In this document: positions 45,053 to 53,706 of the stretch, piece after piece
Layout of the letters: each line of letters begins with the position of its first letter
Position numbering within the stretch: the stretch's first letter is position 1
Source of the DNA: JACRCT01 sp036504155
GTDB taxonomy: Bacteria; Myxococcota; Myxococcia; Myxococcales; UBA5297
Assembly: GCA_036504155.1 (NCBI GenBank)
Contig: DASXVQ010000152.1
Span: 1 to 64,000, forward strand
Direction: 5' to 3'
DNA length: 64,000 nt
Position numbers and translations under genes: made by a program
Notes under the pieces: generated by a model
What the model was told of the DNA's origin: nothing
Seen by the model: only the letters and a program-made list of their open reading frames with translations
Database searches by the model: none

Positions 45053-45211
45053 CGCCGCCTCTCCCGCGCCGCCGCCGCATCGCCGACTGCCTGACGCCGT
45101 CTCGCACGCGACCCTCGTGCGCCCGCGGCCGCCGCCGGGCTGTCGCCGGCGGCGGCGAAGTGCGATTTCCCCCCGCGTCACACCACCACCAACCACGCTG
45201 GAGGGGAGTCG

Positions 45212-45628
45212 ATGGAGCTCAAGGGCAGCAGGACGCACCAGAACCTCAGGGACGCCTTCGCGGGCGAGTCGCAGGCCAACCGGCGCTACCTCTACTTCGC
45301 CAAGGTCGCCGACGTGGAGGGCTACCCGGAGATCGCCGCCAACTTCCGCGAGACGGCCGAGGGCGAGACGGGCCACGCGCACGGCCACCTCGACTACATC
45401 AAGCGGGTGGGGGACCCGGCGACCAACCTGCCCATCGGCGACACGCGCACGAACCTGAAGGCCGCCGTGGCCGGCGAGACGCACGAGTACACCGACATGT
45501 ACCCGGGCATGGCCAAGACCGCGCGCGAGGAGGGCTTCCCGGAGATCGCCGAGTGGTTCGAGACCCTGGCCAAGGCGGAGAAGAGCCACGCCGGGCGCTT
45601 CCAGCAGATGCTCAAGGGCATCAGCTGA
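45212..45628 (+). CDS. Rubrerythrin-like diiron protein (no rubredoxin domain)
   Basis: 138 residues; GGAGGGG before the ATG. The ferritin-like four-helix bundle has the diiron ligands: FAGESQANRRYLYFA, ETAEGETGHAHGHLDYI, AVAGETHEYTDMY, LAKAEKSHAGRF (E-x2-H pairs). The C-terminal rubredoxin FeCys4 domain of classical rubrerythrin is absent. Such proteins reduce hydrogen peroxide and need an electron donor. The next genes (Fe-S oxidoreductase and DUF3501) are its usual neighbours, suggesting a peroxide-detoxifying unit. Confidence 0.92.
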   Translation: MELKGSRTHQNLRDAFAGESQANRRYLYFAKVADVEGYPEIAANFRETAEGETGHAHGHLDYIKRVGDPATNLPIGDTRTNLKAAVAGETHEYTDMYPGMAKTAREEGFPEIAEWFETLAKAEKSHAGRFQQMLKGIS

Positions 45629-45697
45629 CCGTCCCGATGGGCGTTCGGGGCGGCGCGAGGGCCTAGCGCCCGCGCGCCGTCCCGCCTGCCTGCCGCC

Positions 45698-47026
45698 ATG
45701 GACGCCGTCGCCTTCGCGCCGACCGACGGGCTCTGCTACGACCCCTCGGACCCGCGCTACTTTGATCGCGCGCTGCTCCAGAAGGAGCTGACGCGCGCCT
45801 TCTCCCTCTGCGCCTCGTGCCGGATGTGCTTCAAGTTCTGCGACTCGTTCGCGGGGCTCTTCCGGCTGCTCGACGAGCGGCTGGACGGCGACGTGCGAGG
45901 GATCGCCCCGGAGGAGACGGACCGGGTCCTCGCCGCCTGCTTCCAGTGCAAGCTGTGCGAGGTGCAGTGCCCGTACACCTCGCGCGACAAGCACCCGTTC
46001 CAGCTGGATTTCCCGAAGCTGGTGCACCGGGCGATGGCGGTGCGCGCCCGAGAGCGCGGGCTGACGCGGCAGCAGCGCTTCCTGGGCGACCCCGACCGCT
46101 CCGGGCGGCTGGCGCGAGCGAGCCTGGGGCTGGCCAACCGGATGAACCGCTTCGCGCCGCAGCGGCTGGTGATGGAGAAGGCGCTGGGCATCGACCGGCG
46201 GAAGCGGCTGCCCGACTTCGCCTCGCAGAGCTTCGAGGACTGGGCGCGGCGGGTGGGCCGCAACTTCGAGCCGGGCGGCGAGGCGGTGCTGTTCCAGACC
46301 TGCTTCGTCCAGCACAACGAGCCGGCGCTGGGCCGCGACGTCCTCACCGTGTTCGACGCGGCGGACGTCGACGTGCGCCTGGCGGCGGGCCTGGTCTGCT
46401 GCGGGATGCCGGCCTGGGAGCACGGCGATCTGCGATCCCTGCGCGAGCGGGCGAGCCGCGACCTGGCCCTCCTCGTGCCGCACGTCGAGAAGGGCGCCAA
46501 GGTCCTGGTCGTCAACCCGACCTGCTCGATGATGCTGCGCCGCGAGTGGCCGCACCTGCTGGAGGGAGCGGACCGGGGCCGGGCGGAGATGATCGCCGCC
46601 AGCGTGATGGACCCCTGCGAGTTCCTCTGGAGCATCCGCGAGGAGCCGCGCGCCGCGCTGGTCTTCCGGTCGACGCCAGGGACGGTCGCCTACCACGCGC
46701 CCTGCCACCTGCGCGCCCAGGCGGTGGGCTTCAAGGGGCGCGAACTGATGCGGCGGATCCCGGGGACGGAGATCAAGGCCACGGTGATGGAGTGCTGCGG
46801 CCACAACGGGACCTGGGCGATGAGGGTCGAAGGCTTCGAGGCCTCGGCGCGCATCGGCAAGAAGGCCTTCGACGCGATGCAGGAGGCGGGCGCCGAGGTC
46901 TGGGCGACCGAGTGCCCGCTGGCCGCGATCCAGTTCGAGCAGCACGCCGGGAAGCGGCCGCTGCACCCGCTGACGGTCCTGGCGCGCGCGATGAGTGCAG
47001 ACGGCTTTCCCGGGAAGGCAGGGTGA
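45698..47026 (+). CDS. Heterodisulfide-reductase-like Fe-S oxidoreductase
   Basis: 442 residues. Two [4Fe-4S] ferredoxin motifs near the N-terminus: CASCRMCFKFCDSF and CFQCKLCEVQCPYT. Two CCG domains in the C-terminal half: LVCCGMPAWEHGD and MECCGHNGTWAM, with HAPCHLRAQ before the latter. This is the GlpC/HdrD type that passes electrons from quinols or thiols. Between rubrerythrin and DUF3501, it likely supplies electrons to the rubrerythrin-type peroxidase. 69 bp after the rubrerythrin gene and 3 bp before DUF3501. Cytoplasmic or membrane-associated; no helix. Confidence 0.9.
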   Translation: MDAVAFAPTDGLCYDPSDPRYFDRALLQKELTRAFSLCASCRMCFKFCDSFAGLFRLLDERLDGDVRGIAPEETDRVLAACFQCKLCEVQCPYTSRDKHPFQLDFPKLVHRAMAVRARERGLTRQQRFLGDPDRSGRLARASLGLANRMNRFAPQRLVMEKALGIDRRKRLPDFASQSFEDWARRVGRNFEPGGEAVLFQTCFVQHNEPALGRDVLTVFDAADVDVRLAAGLVCCGMPAWEHGDLRSLRERASRDLALLVPHVEKGAKVLVVNPTCSMMLRREWPHLLEGADRGRAEMIAASVMDPCEFLWSIREEPRAALVFRSTPGTVAYHAPCHLRAQAVGFKGRELMRRIPGTEIKATVMECCGHNGTWAMRVEGFEASARIGKKAFDAMQEAGAEVWATECPLAAIQFEQHAGKRPLHPLTVLARAMSADGFPGKAG

Positions 47027-47029
47027 ACC

Positions 47030-47581
47030 ATGAAGCCCGTACGCCGCAGCGACCTCGTCAGCTACGTCACCTGGACCGAGCAGCGCTCGCGGGAGCTGAA
47101 GGACATCCTCGACGCCAAGCGGCGCCGCCGCGTGAGCATCGGCGACGCGCTGACCTTGATGTTCGAGAACCGCGACACGGTGCGCTGGCAGGTCCAGGAG
47201 ATGATGCGCATCGAGCAGATGATGAGCGACACGGAGATCGATCACGAGCTGGCGACCTACAACGAGCTGCTGGGCGGCGCCGGCGAGCTGGGGGCGACGT
47301 TGATGGTGGAGATCGACGACCCCGAGGAGCGCGCGCGGCGCCTGGCGAAGTGGCGGGAGCTGCCCGGGCACATCTTCCTCAAGCTCGAGGACGGGACCAA
47401 GGCCTACGCGAGCTTCGATCCCCGGCAGGTGGGGGAGGACCGCCTCTCCGCCGTGCAGTTCCTCAAGTTCAAGACCGCCGGCATGGTCCCGGTGTCGGCG
47501 GGCGTGGACCTGCCCGACCTCCAGCTCGAGGTGCGCCTGACCGAGGAGCAGCAGGACGCCTTGAGGGCCGACCTGCGCTGA
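47030..47581 (+). CDS. DUF3501 family protein
   Basis: 183 residues, starting MKPVRRSDLVSYVTWTEQR and carrying the family-typical KRRRRVSIGDALTLMFENRDTVRWQVQEM (pieces at 31-60), YNELLGGAGELGATLMVEI and AVQFLKFK. No cofactor motif is obvious. It is coupled to the Fe-S oxidoreductase gene (3-bp gap), a conserved arrangement with rubrerythrin, which suggests a role in the same oxidative-stress electron chain. A terminator-like hairpin follows. Confidence 0.85.
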   Translation: MKPVRRSDLVSYVTWTEQRSRELKDILDAKRRRRVSIGDALTLMFENRDTVRWQVQEMMRIEQMMSDTEIDHELATYNELLGGAGELGATLMVEIDDPEERARRLAKWRELPGHIFLKLEDGTKAYASFDPRQVGEDRLSAVQFLKFKTAGMVPVSAGVDLPDLQLEVRLTEEQQDALRADLR

Positions 47582-47582
47582 C

Positions 47583-47619
47583 GAAACCCGGCAGGGGGGG
47601 CGCGAAGCGTCGGGTTTTC
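47583..47619 (+). terminator. Terminator-like hairpin after DUF3501
   Basis: GAAACCCG and CGGGTTTTC arms with a 20-nt loop, directly after the DUF3501 stop and before the FmdB-type gene. Confidence 0.5.
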
Positions 47620-47637
47620 GGCTAGTCTTCGCGCGCC

Positions 47638-47877
47638 ATGCCCCTCTACGAGTTCCAGTGCAAGAAGTGCGACCGGGTCTTCGAGGACCTCGTCTCGTCG
47701 TCGACCAAGACCGCCGACTGCCCGAAGTGCCCGGGCAAGGGCAAGCGCATCCTGTCGGCGTGCTGCTCCAACGTGGCAGGCGGCGGCTCCTCGGCCTCCT
47801 CCTCGTCGAGCAAGTCGGGCGGCGGCGGCGGTGGCTGCGGCGGCTGCCACGGCGGCAACTGCTCCGGCTGCCACTAG
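47638..47877 (+). CDS. FmdB-type zinc ribbon protein
   Basis: 79 residues. The N-terminal FmdB ribbon reads MPLYEFQCKKCDRVFEDL with a second pair in ADCPKCPGKG. The tail is Ser/Gly-rich and ends with a Cys/His-dense segment (GGGCGGCHGGNCSGCH), which may bind extra metal. FmdB ribbons are putative regulators or small metal-binding proteins. Spaced 9 bp from pabA. Confidence 0.85.
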   Translation: MPLYEFQCKKCDRVFEDLVSSSTKTADCPKCPGKGKRILSACCSNVAGGGSSASSSSSKSGGGGGGCGGCHGGNCSGCH

Positions 47878-47886
47878 GCCCGTCCG

Positions 47887-48450
47887 GTGCGCGTCCTCTT
47901 CCTGGAGAACGAGGACTCCTTTTCCTGGAACGTCGTCGACGCTCTGCCGTTCGACCGCGACGACGTCGAGATCCGCCCGGGCCGCCAGGTCGCCGAGCGG
48001 CTCGAGGTCCTGCGCGACTTCGACGCTGTGGTCGTGGGGCCGGGCCCCAAGGACCCGCAGCGCGCGGGGCTGATCGGTGTCGTCCGGGCGGCGGCCGTCG
48101 CGCGGATGCCCCTGCTCGGGATCTGCCTCGGCCACCAGGCGATAGGGCTGGCGTTCGGCGCGCAGCTGAGGCGCTGCCGGCCGTGCCACGGCAAGCAGTC
48201 CACGGTGCTGTTCGAGCGCTCGCGGCTCTTCCCGGAGGCGCCCGGGCCGCAGCAGGTGATGCGCTACCACTCGCTCTGCCTCGAGCACGTCGCTTCGCCG
48301 CTCGTCGTGGTGGCGACCACGCAGGACGGGTTGCCGATGGCCGTCGAGCACGCGTCCCTGCCCATTGCCGGGCTGCAGTTCCACCCGGACTCCTACGGGA
48401 CTCCGGCGGGGCGGCAGATGCTGGCCGGGTTCTTCGAGGCCGTGGCATGA
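47887..48450 (+). CDS. pabA: PabA: aminodeoxychorismate synthase glutamine amidotransferase
   Basis: 187 residues from a GTG at 47887. The class I amidotransferase triad: Cys in LLGICLGHQAIG, then GLQFHPDS with the His; Glu of the usual HPES is Asp here, a variant seen elsewhere. MRVLFLENEDSFSWNVVDAL matches the usual FxDNYDSFxYNL opening. It releases ammonia from glutamine for PabB. The stop overlaps pabB (ATGA). It could serve anthranilate synthase too, but pabB and a lyase-like gene follow, so folate is favoured. Confidence 0.85.
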   Translation: MRVLFLENEDSFSWNVVDALPFDRDDVEIRPGRQVAERLEVLRDFDAVVVGPGPKDPQRAGLIGVVRAAAVARMPLLGICLGHQAIGLAFGAQLRRCRPCHGKQSTVLFERSRLFPEAPGPQQVMRYHSLCLEHVASPLVVVATTQDGLPMAVEHASLPIAGLQFHPDSYGTPAGRQMLAGFFEAVA

Positions 48451-49424
48451 GGCTCACGGCGCTCGATCGCGGCGCGCCCTTCGCGCTCCTGGGACCGGGC
48501 TTCGGCCTGGGGCGGCCGGTGCTCGTCGAGGACCTGCGCGAGGTCACGCGAGCTCCCCTGCTGGCGTATGCGTCGTTCGAGGATCGCCGTCCGACGCTGC
48601 TCGGCGGGAAGGCCCAGCCCATCGACCTCGAGCTGGACGCCGCGCCGCAGCCGCTGGACCCGGCGCTCGACGACCGCGGATACCGGGAAGCCGTCGAGGC
48701 CATCCGCGAGGCCATCGCCGCCGGCGACGTGTACCAGGTCTGCCACACCCTCCGCGCCCGCCTGCGGCCCGCCTCCGGCAGCGAGCTCTTCGCGACCCTC
48801 TGCGCGCGAGGCCTCCCGCGCTTCGCCGCCTGGGTGCGGCTGCCCGACGGCACCGAGTTCGTCTCCGCCTCTCCGGAGCTCTTCTTCGAGACGGGCCAGG
48901 GAAGGGTCCGTGCCGAGCCGATGAAGGGCACCGCGCGCATCGACGAGGCGGGCAAGCTCGAGGCCAGCGAGAAGGACCGCGCGGAGCTGGCGATGATCAC
49001 CGACCTGCTGCGCAACGACCTGACCCCGGTGTGCCGCCCGCGCAGCGTCGAGGTGCCGTGCGCGCGCAGGTTCATCGAGCTGCCGTATGCGTTGCAGGCG
49101 GTCAGCGACGTCTCGGGAGTGCTGGCGGACGGGAAGGGGCCGCTCGACGTGCTCGCGGCGCTGCACCCTGGCGGGTCGGTGACCGGCGCGCCGAAGAAGG
49201 CGGCGCTGGAGTTCGTCGGCAAGCTGGAGACCACGCCGCGAGGCGCCTACTGCGGCGCGCTCGGGTTGATCGATGGGGATCGAAGCGTCTTTGGGCTGCT
49301 GATCCGTACCGCGTCGAAGACGGCGGACGGCTGGATCTACGGAGTGGGGAGTGGCGTCGTGTACGACTCGAACGCGGAAGCCGAACTCGAGGAGATTCGC
49401 GTGAAGCTTGGAGCCCTGCGATGA
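48447..49424 (+). CDS. pabB: PabB: aminodeoxychorismate synthase component I
   Basis: 325 residues, shorter than the usual 450 because the N-terminal half is reduced. The chorismate-binding core is complete: AIAAGDVYQVCHTLRARLR, EPMKGTARIDEAGKLEAS (with the PIKGT Lys, here PMKGT), SEKDRAELAMITDLLRNDL, HPGGSVTGAPKKAAL, RGAYCGALGLID and a GVGSGVVYDS end. It converts chorismate to 4-amino-4-deoxychorismate with ammonia from PabA. The PMKGT Lys distinguishes PabB from TrpE. The stop overlaps the next start (ATGA). Confidence 0.9.
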   Translation: MRLTALDRGAPFALLGPGFGLGRPVLVEDLREVTRAPLLAYASFEDRRPTLLGGKAQPIDLELDAAPQPLDPALDDRGYREAVEAIREAIAAGDVYQVCHTLRARLRPASGSELFATLCARGLPRFAAWVRLPDGTEFVSASPELFFETGQGRVRAEPMKGTARIDEAGKLEASEKDRAELAMITDLLRNDLTPVCRPRSVEVPCARRFIELPYALQAVSDVSGVLADGKGPLDVLAALHPGGSVTGAPKKAALEFVGKLETTPRGAYCGALGLIDGDRSVFGLLIRTASKTADGWIYGVGSGVVYDSNAEAELEEIRVKLGALR

Positions 49425-50050
49425 GCTACAGCCTGCTGCGGATCGTCCGGAACGGCGTGGTCTTGAGCGGCCATCACCGCCAACGCCTGGGGCTGGAGCT
49501 GGGCAGCGCCGCCTCCATCGCCTTCGCGCAGTTCGCCCGCGAGTCGGGCCCCGGGGTCTGGTCGGTCCGGATCGACGGCGAGCGGGTAGTGACCGAGCCT
49601 CGTGCAGAGAGTCGGCTCACCGAAGGAATGGCGACCCGGTTCGCGGTCTCGCCCGTGTCCGGCCTGGCAGGCGCGCAGCCCAAGCCCGGACCGGGAGGCG
49701 TCTACGACCCGGTGCGAGAGCCGGGCGTCGCGACGCTCCTGACGAGCGCGGACGGCACGGAGTTCCTGGAGGCGTGCGTCGCGGCGGTGGTCGGCTGGGA
49801 CGGCATGCGCATCGTCTGCGTGCCAGCGCAGCGCCCGCGGGTCTGGTCCTGCGCCGAGCAGGCCATCCGCGAGCACCTGGAGTATCGCGAGCGGCCGCTG
49901 CGAGTGGACTCCGCGGAGCCGCTGCTGCTGGTCAATGCGGTGAAGGGCAGCTGCGAGGTCGCCATCCCGGGCCGTGCGCCGTTCCCGCCGAAGGCCAGGG
50001 CCGCCGTCGACAGCCTCTTCGCTGCGCTCACCGTTTGGCCTGCCCCCTGA
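49421..50050 (+). CDS. Class IV aminotransferase-like (PabC-like) protein
   Basis: 209 residues; ADC lyases are about 270. Alignment by eye to PabC: SLLRIVRNGVVLSGHHRQRL, then EFLEACVAAVVGWDG (as VTECCAANLFW) and WSCAEQAIREHLEY and LLLVNAVKGSCEVA (as CNAL). At the position of the PLP lysine (IKHLNR in E. coli) there is GGVYDPVRE with no lysine. Thus the operon position suggests 4-aminobenzoate formation, but the catalytic lysine seems missing. It may be a divergent or inactive enzyme, or another lysine may act. Confidence 0.65.
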   Translation: MSYSLLRIVRNGVVLSGHHRQRLGLELGSAASIAFAQFARESGPGVWSVRIDGERVVTEPRAESRLTEGMATRFAVSPVSGLAGAQPKPGPGGVYDPVREPGVATLLTSADGTEFLEACVAAVVGWDGMRIVCVPAQRPRVWSCAEQAIREHLEYRERPLRVDSAEPLLLVNAVKGSCEVAIPGRAPFPPKARAAVDSLFAALTVWPAP

Positions 50051-50179
50051 GCGAAGCGGGAAGGCCGGACCCGCGCAGCCCAAGCGGTTTCGCGCATCGT
50101 CGAACGCTGTCCGACGCGCCCGACAGGAATCGGCCGCCCCAGGGAGCAAGCGAAGCGTCCACCCCGGAGTTCGGCACCC

Positions 50180-50383
50180 TCACGGGGGCGCGACGCCGGG
50201 CGGGCCCTTCTCCGTCTCGCCCTCGCGATCCTTCCAGAGATCGTCCGCGCCGAACTCGAGGCAGCACGAGCCGGAAAGCGAGTAGCACGCCTCGCACACC
50301 CACCGCCCGCCGACCTCGAGCCCGTCCGGGCCACCGCACTTCTCGCAGGTGCGCCTTTCCGCCCGCTCGGTCTCGATTGCCAC
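50180..50383 (-). CDS. Small zinc-ribbon protein, 67 aa
   Basis: 67 residues, starting MAIETERAERRTCEKCGG. CEKC and CEAC are spaced as a zinc ribbon, with SCCLEF after. The tail is charged (DDLWKDREGETEKG). Convergent with the pab genes; no signal peptide. Function unknown. Confidence 0.6.
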   Translation of the reverse strand: MAIETERAERRTCEKCGGPDGLEVGGRWVCEACYSLSGSCCLEFGADDLWKDREGETEKGPPGVAPP

Positions 50384-50927
50384 GCAGCACCTCCGAGGCC
50401 GGGCGGCGCAGGCCGCGCCCGATCTCGGGGCGAAGTTGCTGATTCGAAGCGCGATGCGCAGGGAGCGTGGGCTCCCCCTCCGACTCTCCGAGCCCGGGTT
50501 CCTCGGCCCCTGCTTCCAAGCCCCCTCTCAAGTCCCATTCGAACGGCAGGTTGGTCAGCCGCTCGAGCGTCTGGCGGATCTTCTCCGGCGAGCAGACCTC
50601 CTCCACGAACTTGTGCTTGCCGACGCTCGGGCAGTCGCGCGAGCTCGCGCCAGCGCGCGGCCGGGAGCAGGACGGCCCGCGGACCGCCGAGCTCCTCGGC
50701 GCAGGCCGCCGAGCCCGTGGGTGTGAAGGTCGACCCACGGCGCGGAGCGCACCGCAGGGTGGAGGCGCGCTCGCGCGTCCCGAATGCAGACCGGGCGGCG
50801 ACGAAGGAAGGCCGGGGCGCGGCCGCGCACGACGCCAAGGACGGGGCGAGCCTCCGGTCCGTCCGTCGAGACCGCCGGCGGGCCCCGAAGGGCGCGCCGG
50901 CGGCCGCGTCGCTCTTACCCTCGCGGG
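50384..50927. other. Gene-poor stretch with a decayed coding remnant
   Basis: On the minus strand, about 50470-50640, there is a protein-like run (SVGKHKFVEEVCSPEKI, RQTLERLTNLPFEWDL, then low-complexity). A segment in the neighbouring frame (GGPRAVLLPAARWRELARL) could be its N-terminal continuation, joined by a frameshift near 50640. No start or ribosome site. The family is not recognised. The rest, 50640-50927, shows nothing. Confidence 0.35.
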
Positions 50928-52046
50928 CTACGGCGGAGGCAGGATCACGCCCTCGACGAAGTTGGTCATGCTCAGCATCTCGGCGTCGGTCAGCTTGGCG
51001 CCGGCGGCGATCCAGTCGGTCCCGTCGTGCTTCTTGATGGGCCCCCAGAACACGTCGTACTTGCCGTCGACGAGGTCCTTCTTGGCGGCGGCGACCTCGT
51101 CCTTGACGGCCTGCGGCACCTTGTTGCCGTAAGGGCCCAGGTCGACGATGCCGGTGCCGATGTCGCCCCAGTACTTGTGGGTCTTCCAGGTGCCGGCCTG
51201 CGCCGCCTTGACGCGGTCGGTGTAGTAGGTGCCCCAGTTGAAGATGGGCGTGGCGAGCACGGTGTCGGGGGCGTAGGGGACCATGTCCGAGTCGTAGCCG
51301 AGCGCGTAGGCGCCGGCGTCCTTGGCGGCCATGACGGTGGCGGTGCTGTCCTGGTGCTGGCCGAGGACGTCGCAGCCCTTGGCGAGCAGCTCCTTGGCGG
51401 CGGCGCTCTCGACGGCCACGTCGAACCAGGTGCTGGTCCAGCGGACCTCGACGGTGGCGTTGGGGTTGGCCTTGCGCGCGCCGAGCGTGAAGGCGTTGAG
51501 CCCGCGGATGACCTGCGAGTTGTTGGCGAAGGCGGCGACGTACCCGAGCTTGCCGCTGGCGCTCATGCGGCCGGCGAGGACGCCCGAGAGGTACCGGGCC
51601 TGGTACATGCGGCCGAAGAAGGTGGCGAAGTTGTCGGTCGTCGGCTTGACCCCGGCGCAGTGCTCGAACTTGACGTCCGGGTACTCCGCGGACAGCTCGT
51701 ACATGGGGGCGCCGAAGCCGAAGCTGGCGGCGAAGATGAGCTTGTTGCCGGCGGTGATCAGTTCCTTGAGCTTGGTCTTGATGCCCTCGGCGTTGTCCGC
51801 CTTGTCGGACACGCTCTCCAGGGTGGTCAGGTCGACGTCGCTCAGTGCCGCCAGCGCCGCCTTCCGGCCCTGGTCGTGCGCGTAGGTCCAGCCGCCGTCG
51901 CCGGGGGAGGTGGTGTAGAGCCAGGCCGCCTTGAACTTCTCCTTCGGCGGGTCGACCTTGGGCTCGCTCGAACAGCCGGCGCCCACGGCCAGGACGGCCA
52001 CCGCCAGGGTCGCCGCGTGCCAGGTCCTGCGGAGTGCGTGCATCAC
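50928..52046 (-). CDS. BMP-family substrate-binding lipoprotein
   Basis: 372 residues; GTG at 52044-52046 or the next ATG, with AGGAGGAG upstream. Lipoprotein signal ending VGAGC. BMP family (PnrA/Med-like, periplasmic-binding fold): WTYAHDQGRKAA, LIFAASFGFGAPMYELSAEYPDVKF, FFGRMYQARYLSGVLAG, GYVAAFANNSQVIRGLNAFTLG, LGQHQDSTATVMAAKD. Relatives bind nucleosides for an ABC importer. No permease or ATPase is adjacent. 71 bp downstream of another binding protein on the same strand. Confidence 0.92.
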   Translation of the reverse strand: MMHALRRTWHAATLAVAVLAVGAGCSSEPKVDPPKEKFKAAWLYTTSPGDGGWTYAHDQGRKAALAALSDVDLTTLESVSDKADNAEGIKTKLKELITAGNKLIFAASFGFGAPMYELSAEYPDVKFEHCAGVKPTTDNFATFFGRMYQARYLSGVLAGRMSASGKLGYVAAFANNSQVIRGLNAFTLGARKANPNATVEVRWTSTWFDVAVESAAAKELLAKGCDVLGQHQDSTATVMAAKDAGAYALGYDSDMVPYAPDTVLATPIFNWGTYYTDRVKAAQAGTWKTHKYWGDIGTGIVDLGPYGNKVPQAVKDEVAAAKKDLVDGKYDVFWGPIKKHDGTDWIAAGAKLTDAEMLSMTNFVEGVILPPP

Positions 52047-52117
52047 GATTGGCTCCTCCTTGTCGCTTCCTGCTCGCTTCGTGCGCTGCAGCGTTGCCGT
52101 CCGCAGAGGCCCGTCCC

Positions 52118-53335
52118 CTAGCGGACGATCTCGCTGGCCCTCACGGACCAGTACTCGACGTGCTCGAGGACCACGTCGCCCTTCCCGTCGAAATCCATCG
52201 CCCCCGACGCGCCGACGTAGTCGACGTCGGCACCCTGGCGCAGCAGCTCGAGCGCCCGCCCGAGCTGGTCCCAGCGCACCGGCTCGCCGGGAGGGTTGGC
52301 CACCTGGGCGACGGCCGCGCGGATCTGGTCGCCGGTGGGCTCGCCGCCGGCGTCGTGGCGGGCCTTCTCGAGCGCGAGGGCCAGCAGCGCCAGGGCGTCG
52401 TAGTAGAAGTAGGCCGACTGCGCCGGCGGGTCGCCGGTGAACGCCTCGTAGGCCTCGGCGAAGGCGCCGTCGGGGTCGCCCGAGAGCGGGCTGACGCCCA
52501 CCGCGCCCTCCAGCGCGCCGGCGGGCGCCTGCTGGACGAAGACCTGGGTCATCAGGTTCGGGGCGAGGTAGATGCGGCCCGTCCCGCCCAGCAGCCGCCA
52601 GTCGCTCACCAGTTGCGCGCCGGTGATGGGGTCGGTGATGAGCACCAGCGCCTGGGGCTTGCGCTCCAGGAGCGGCCTGAGCAGCGAGCGGTAGTCGCGG
52701 GACCCGGGCACCACCGACACCGGCCCGGCCACCCCGTCGGAGATGAGCGTGCCGCCCTTGTCCCGGAAGGCGACGTCGGCGAACACCGCGAAGGTCGAGC
52801 CGAAGTCGTTGGACACGTAGATCATGCTCGCGGTCCTGACGCCGTCGGCGAGCATGCGCTGGACGAGCGCGGTGGCCGTCACGTTCGACGAGGGGCAGGT
52901 GCGGAAGAAGAAGCCCCCGTCCTCGATGGTGGTGAACTTCGGGGAGGAGACGCCCCCGGAGATCTGCACGACGCCCTGCGCCCGGGCGAGGCCCACCAGC
53001 GCGGTGGCGACGTCCTCCTCCTCCGGGCCGATGATGCCGCGCAGCTCGTGCTCGCCCAGGAGCTTCTTGGCGGCGTCGATCCCCGCTTTGAGCTCGGAGC
53101 GCGTGTCCTTGAGCACCAGGGTGATGGGCTTGCCGCCGACGCCGCCCGCGAGGTTGACGCTCTCGGCGGCCATCAGCGCCGCCGCCTCCGCGTGCCCGCC
53201 CGAGTCGGCAAGCTGCCCGGTGCGCGGGAGCAGCAAGCCGATTCGCACCCCTTCCTCAGGTCCCTTGGAGCACGCCAGCGAGCCCGTGGCGGCGCCCAAC
53301 AGGAGTGGCCATGCGAGGACGGTCTTCCAGGTCAT
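52118..53335 (-). CDS. Leu/Ile/Val-type ABC substrate-binding lipoprotein
   Basis: From the ATG at 53333-53335 (GGAGGGAG upstream), 405 residues. Signal with GSLAC lipobox. Type I periplasmic-binding fold of the LivJ family: IGLLLPRTGQLADSGGHAE, AAESVNLAGGVGGKPITLVL, RGIIGPEEEDVATALVGLAR, MIYVSNDFGSTFAVFAD, DYRSLLRPLLERKPQALVL, DYVGASGAMDFDGKGDVV. Ligand unknown (amino acids or amides are usual). No Liv permease genes nearby. Adjacent to the BMP binding protein, so possibly coregulated. Confidence 0.92.
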   Translation of the reverse strand: MTWKTVLAWPLLLGAATGSLACSKGPEEGVRIGLLLPRTGQLADSGGHAEAAALMAAESVNLAGGVGGKPITLVLKDTRSELKAGIDAAKKLLGEHELRGIIGPEEEDVATALVGLARAQGVVQISGGVSSPKFTTIEDGGFFFRTCPSSNVTATALVQRMLADGVRTASMIYVSNDFGSTFAVFADVAFRDKGGTLISDGVAGPVSVVPGSRDYRSLLRPLLERKPQALVLITDPITGAQLVSDWRLLGGTGRIYLAPNLMTQVFVQQAPAGALEGAVGVSPLSGDPDGAFAEAYEAFTGDPPAQSAYFYYDALALLALALEKARHDAGGEPTGDQIRAAVAQVANPPGEPVRWDQLGRALELLRQGADVDYVGASGAMDFDGKGDVVLEHVEYWSVRASEIVR

Positions 53336-53706
53336 CGTGCTCCCTCCGGCGGCGGGAGCCGCCCCTCGGGCGGCACCTTCGGCGATGGAGCACCACACCC
53401 AGCAGCGATCGGGAAGACGCCGGCGGTGCAGACCTACCCCACCCCCACAACGGCCATGTTCAGTCAGAACGGAGTTTTCAATTTCAGTCGAAATCGACTG
53501 TGCGGCCAATTTCACTGGGAGGCAATGTCCGGTCTTCGGCAAGCACCTCGGCGACCAGCGCCGCCGGCGAGGACCCAGTAGGCATTGCCCGTCCAGCTAC
53601 TCCGGTGCCTCGCAGCCGTACTGGTCATTCCCGTTGACGCCGAAGAACGCCCCGCAGGCCGGGAGCTTCTCGAAAGGGAGAGCTTGGCGCGCGTCCCGCG
53701 GCCGAA
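53336..53706. other. Intergenic stretch with a short protein-like tail
   Basis: A minus-strand frame ending at 53597 has a protein-like tail (PFEKLPACGAFFGVNGNDQ, then YGCEAPE and stop) over about 30 residues, without a start of its own. It may be the leftover C-terminus of a lost gene. The remaining sequence, including an AT-richer patch near 53450-53520 that could hold a promoter for the binding-protein gene, shows nothing definite. Confidence 0.3.

Noticed and set aside
45129..45156. GC-only hairpin between the glycosyltransferase and rubrerythrin genes
   Set aside because: Simple GCC/GGC repeats pair easily in this composition and there is no T-run.
43379..49234. Nearly 2000-codon minus-strand frame
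   Set aside because: Antisense to at least eight recognised genes; composition is Arg/Ala/Gly/His-rich shadow.
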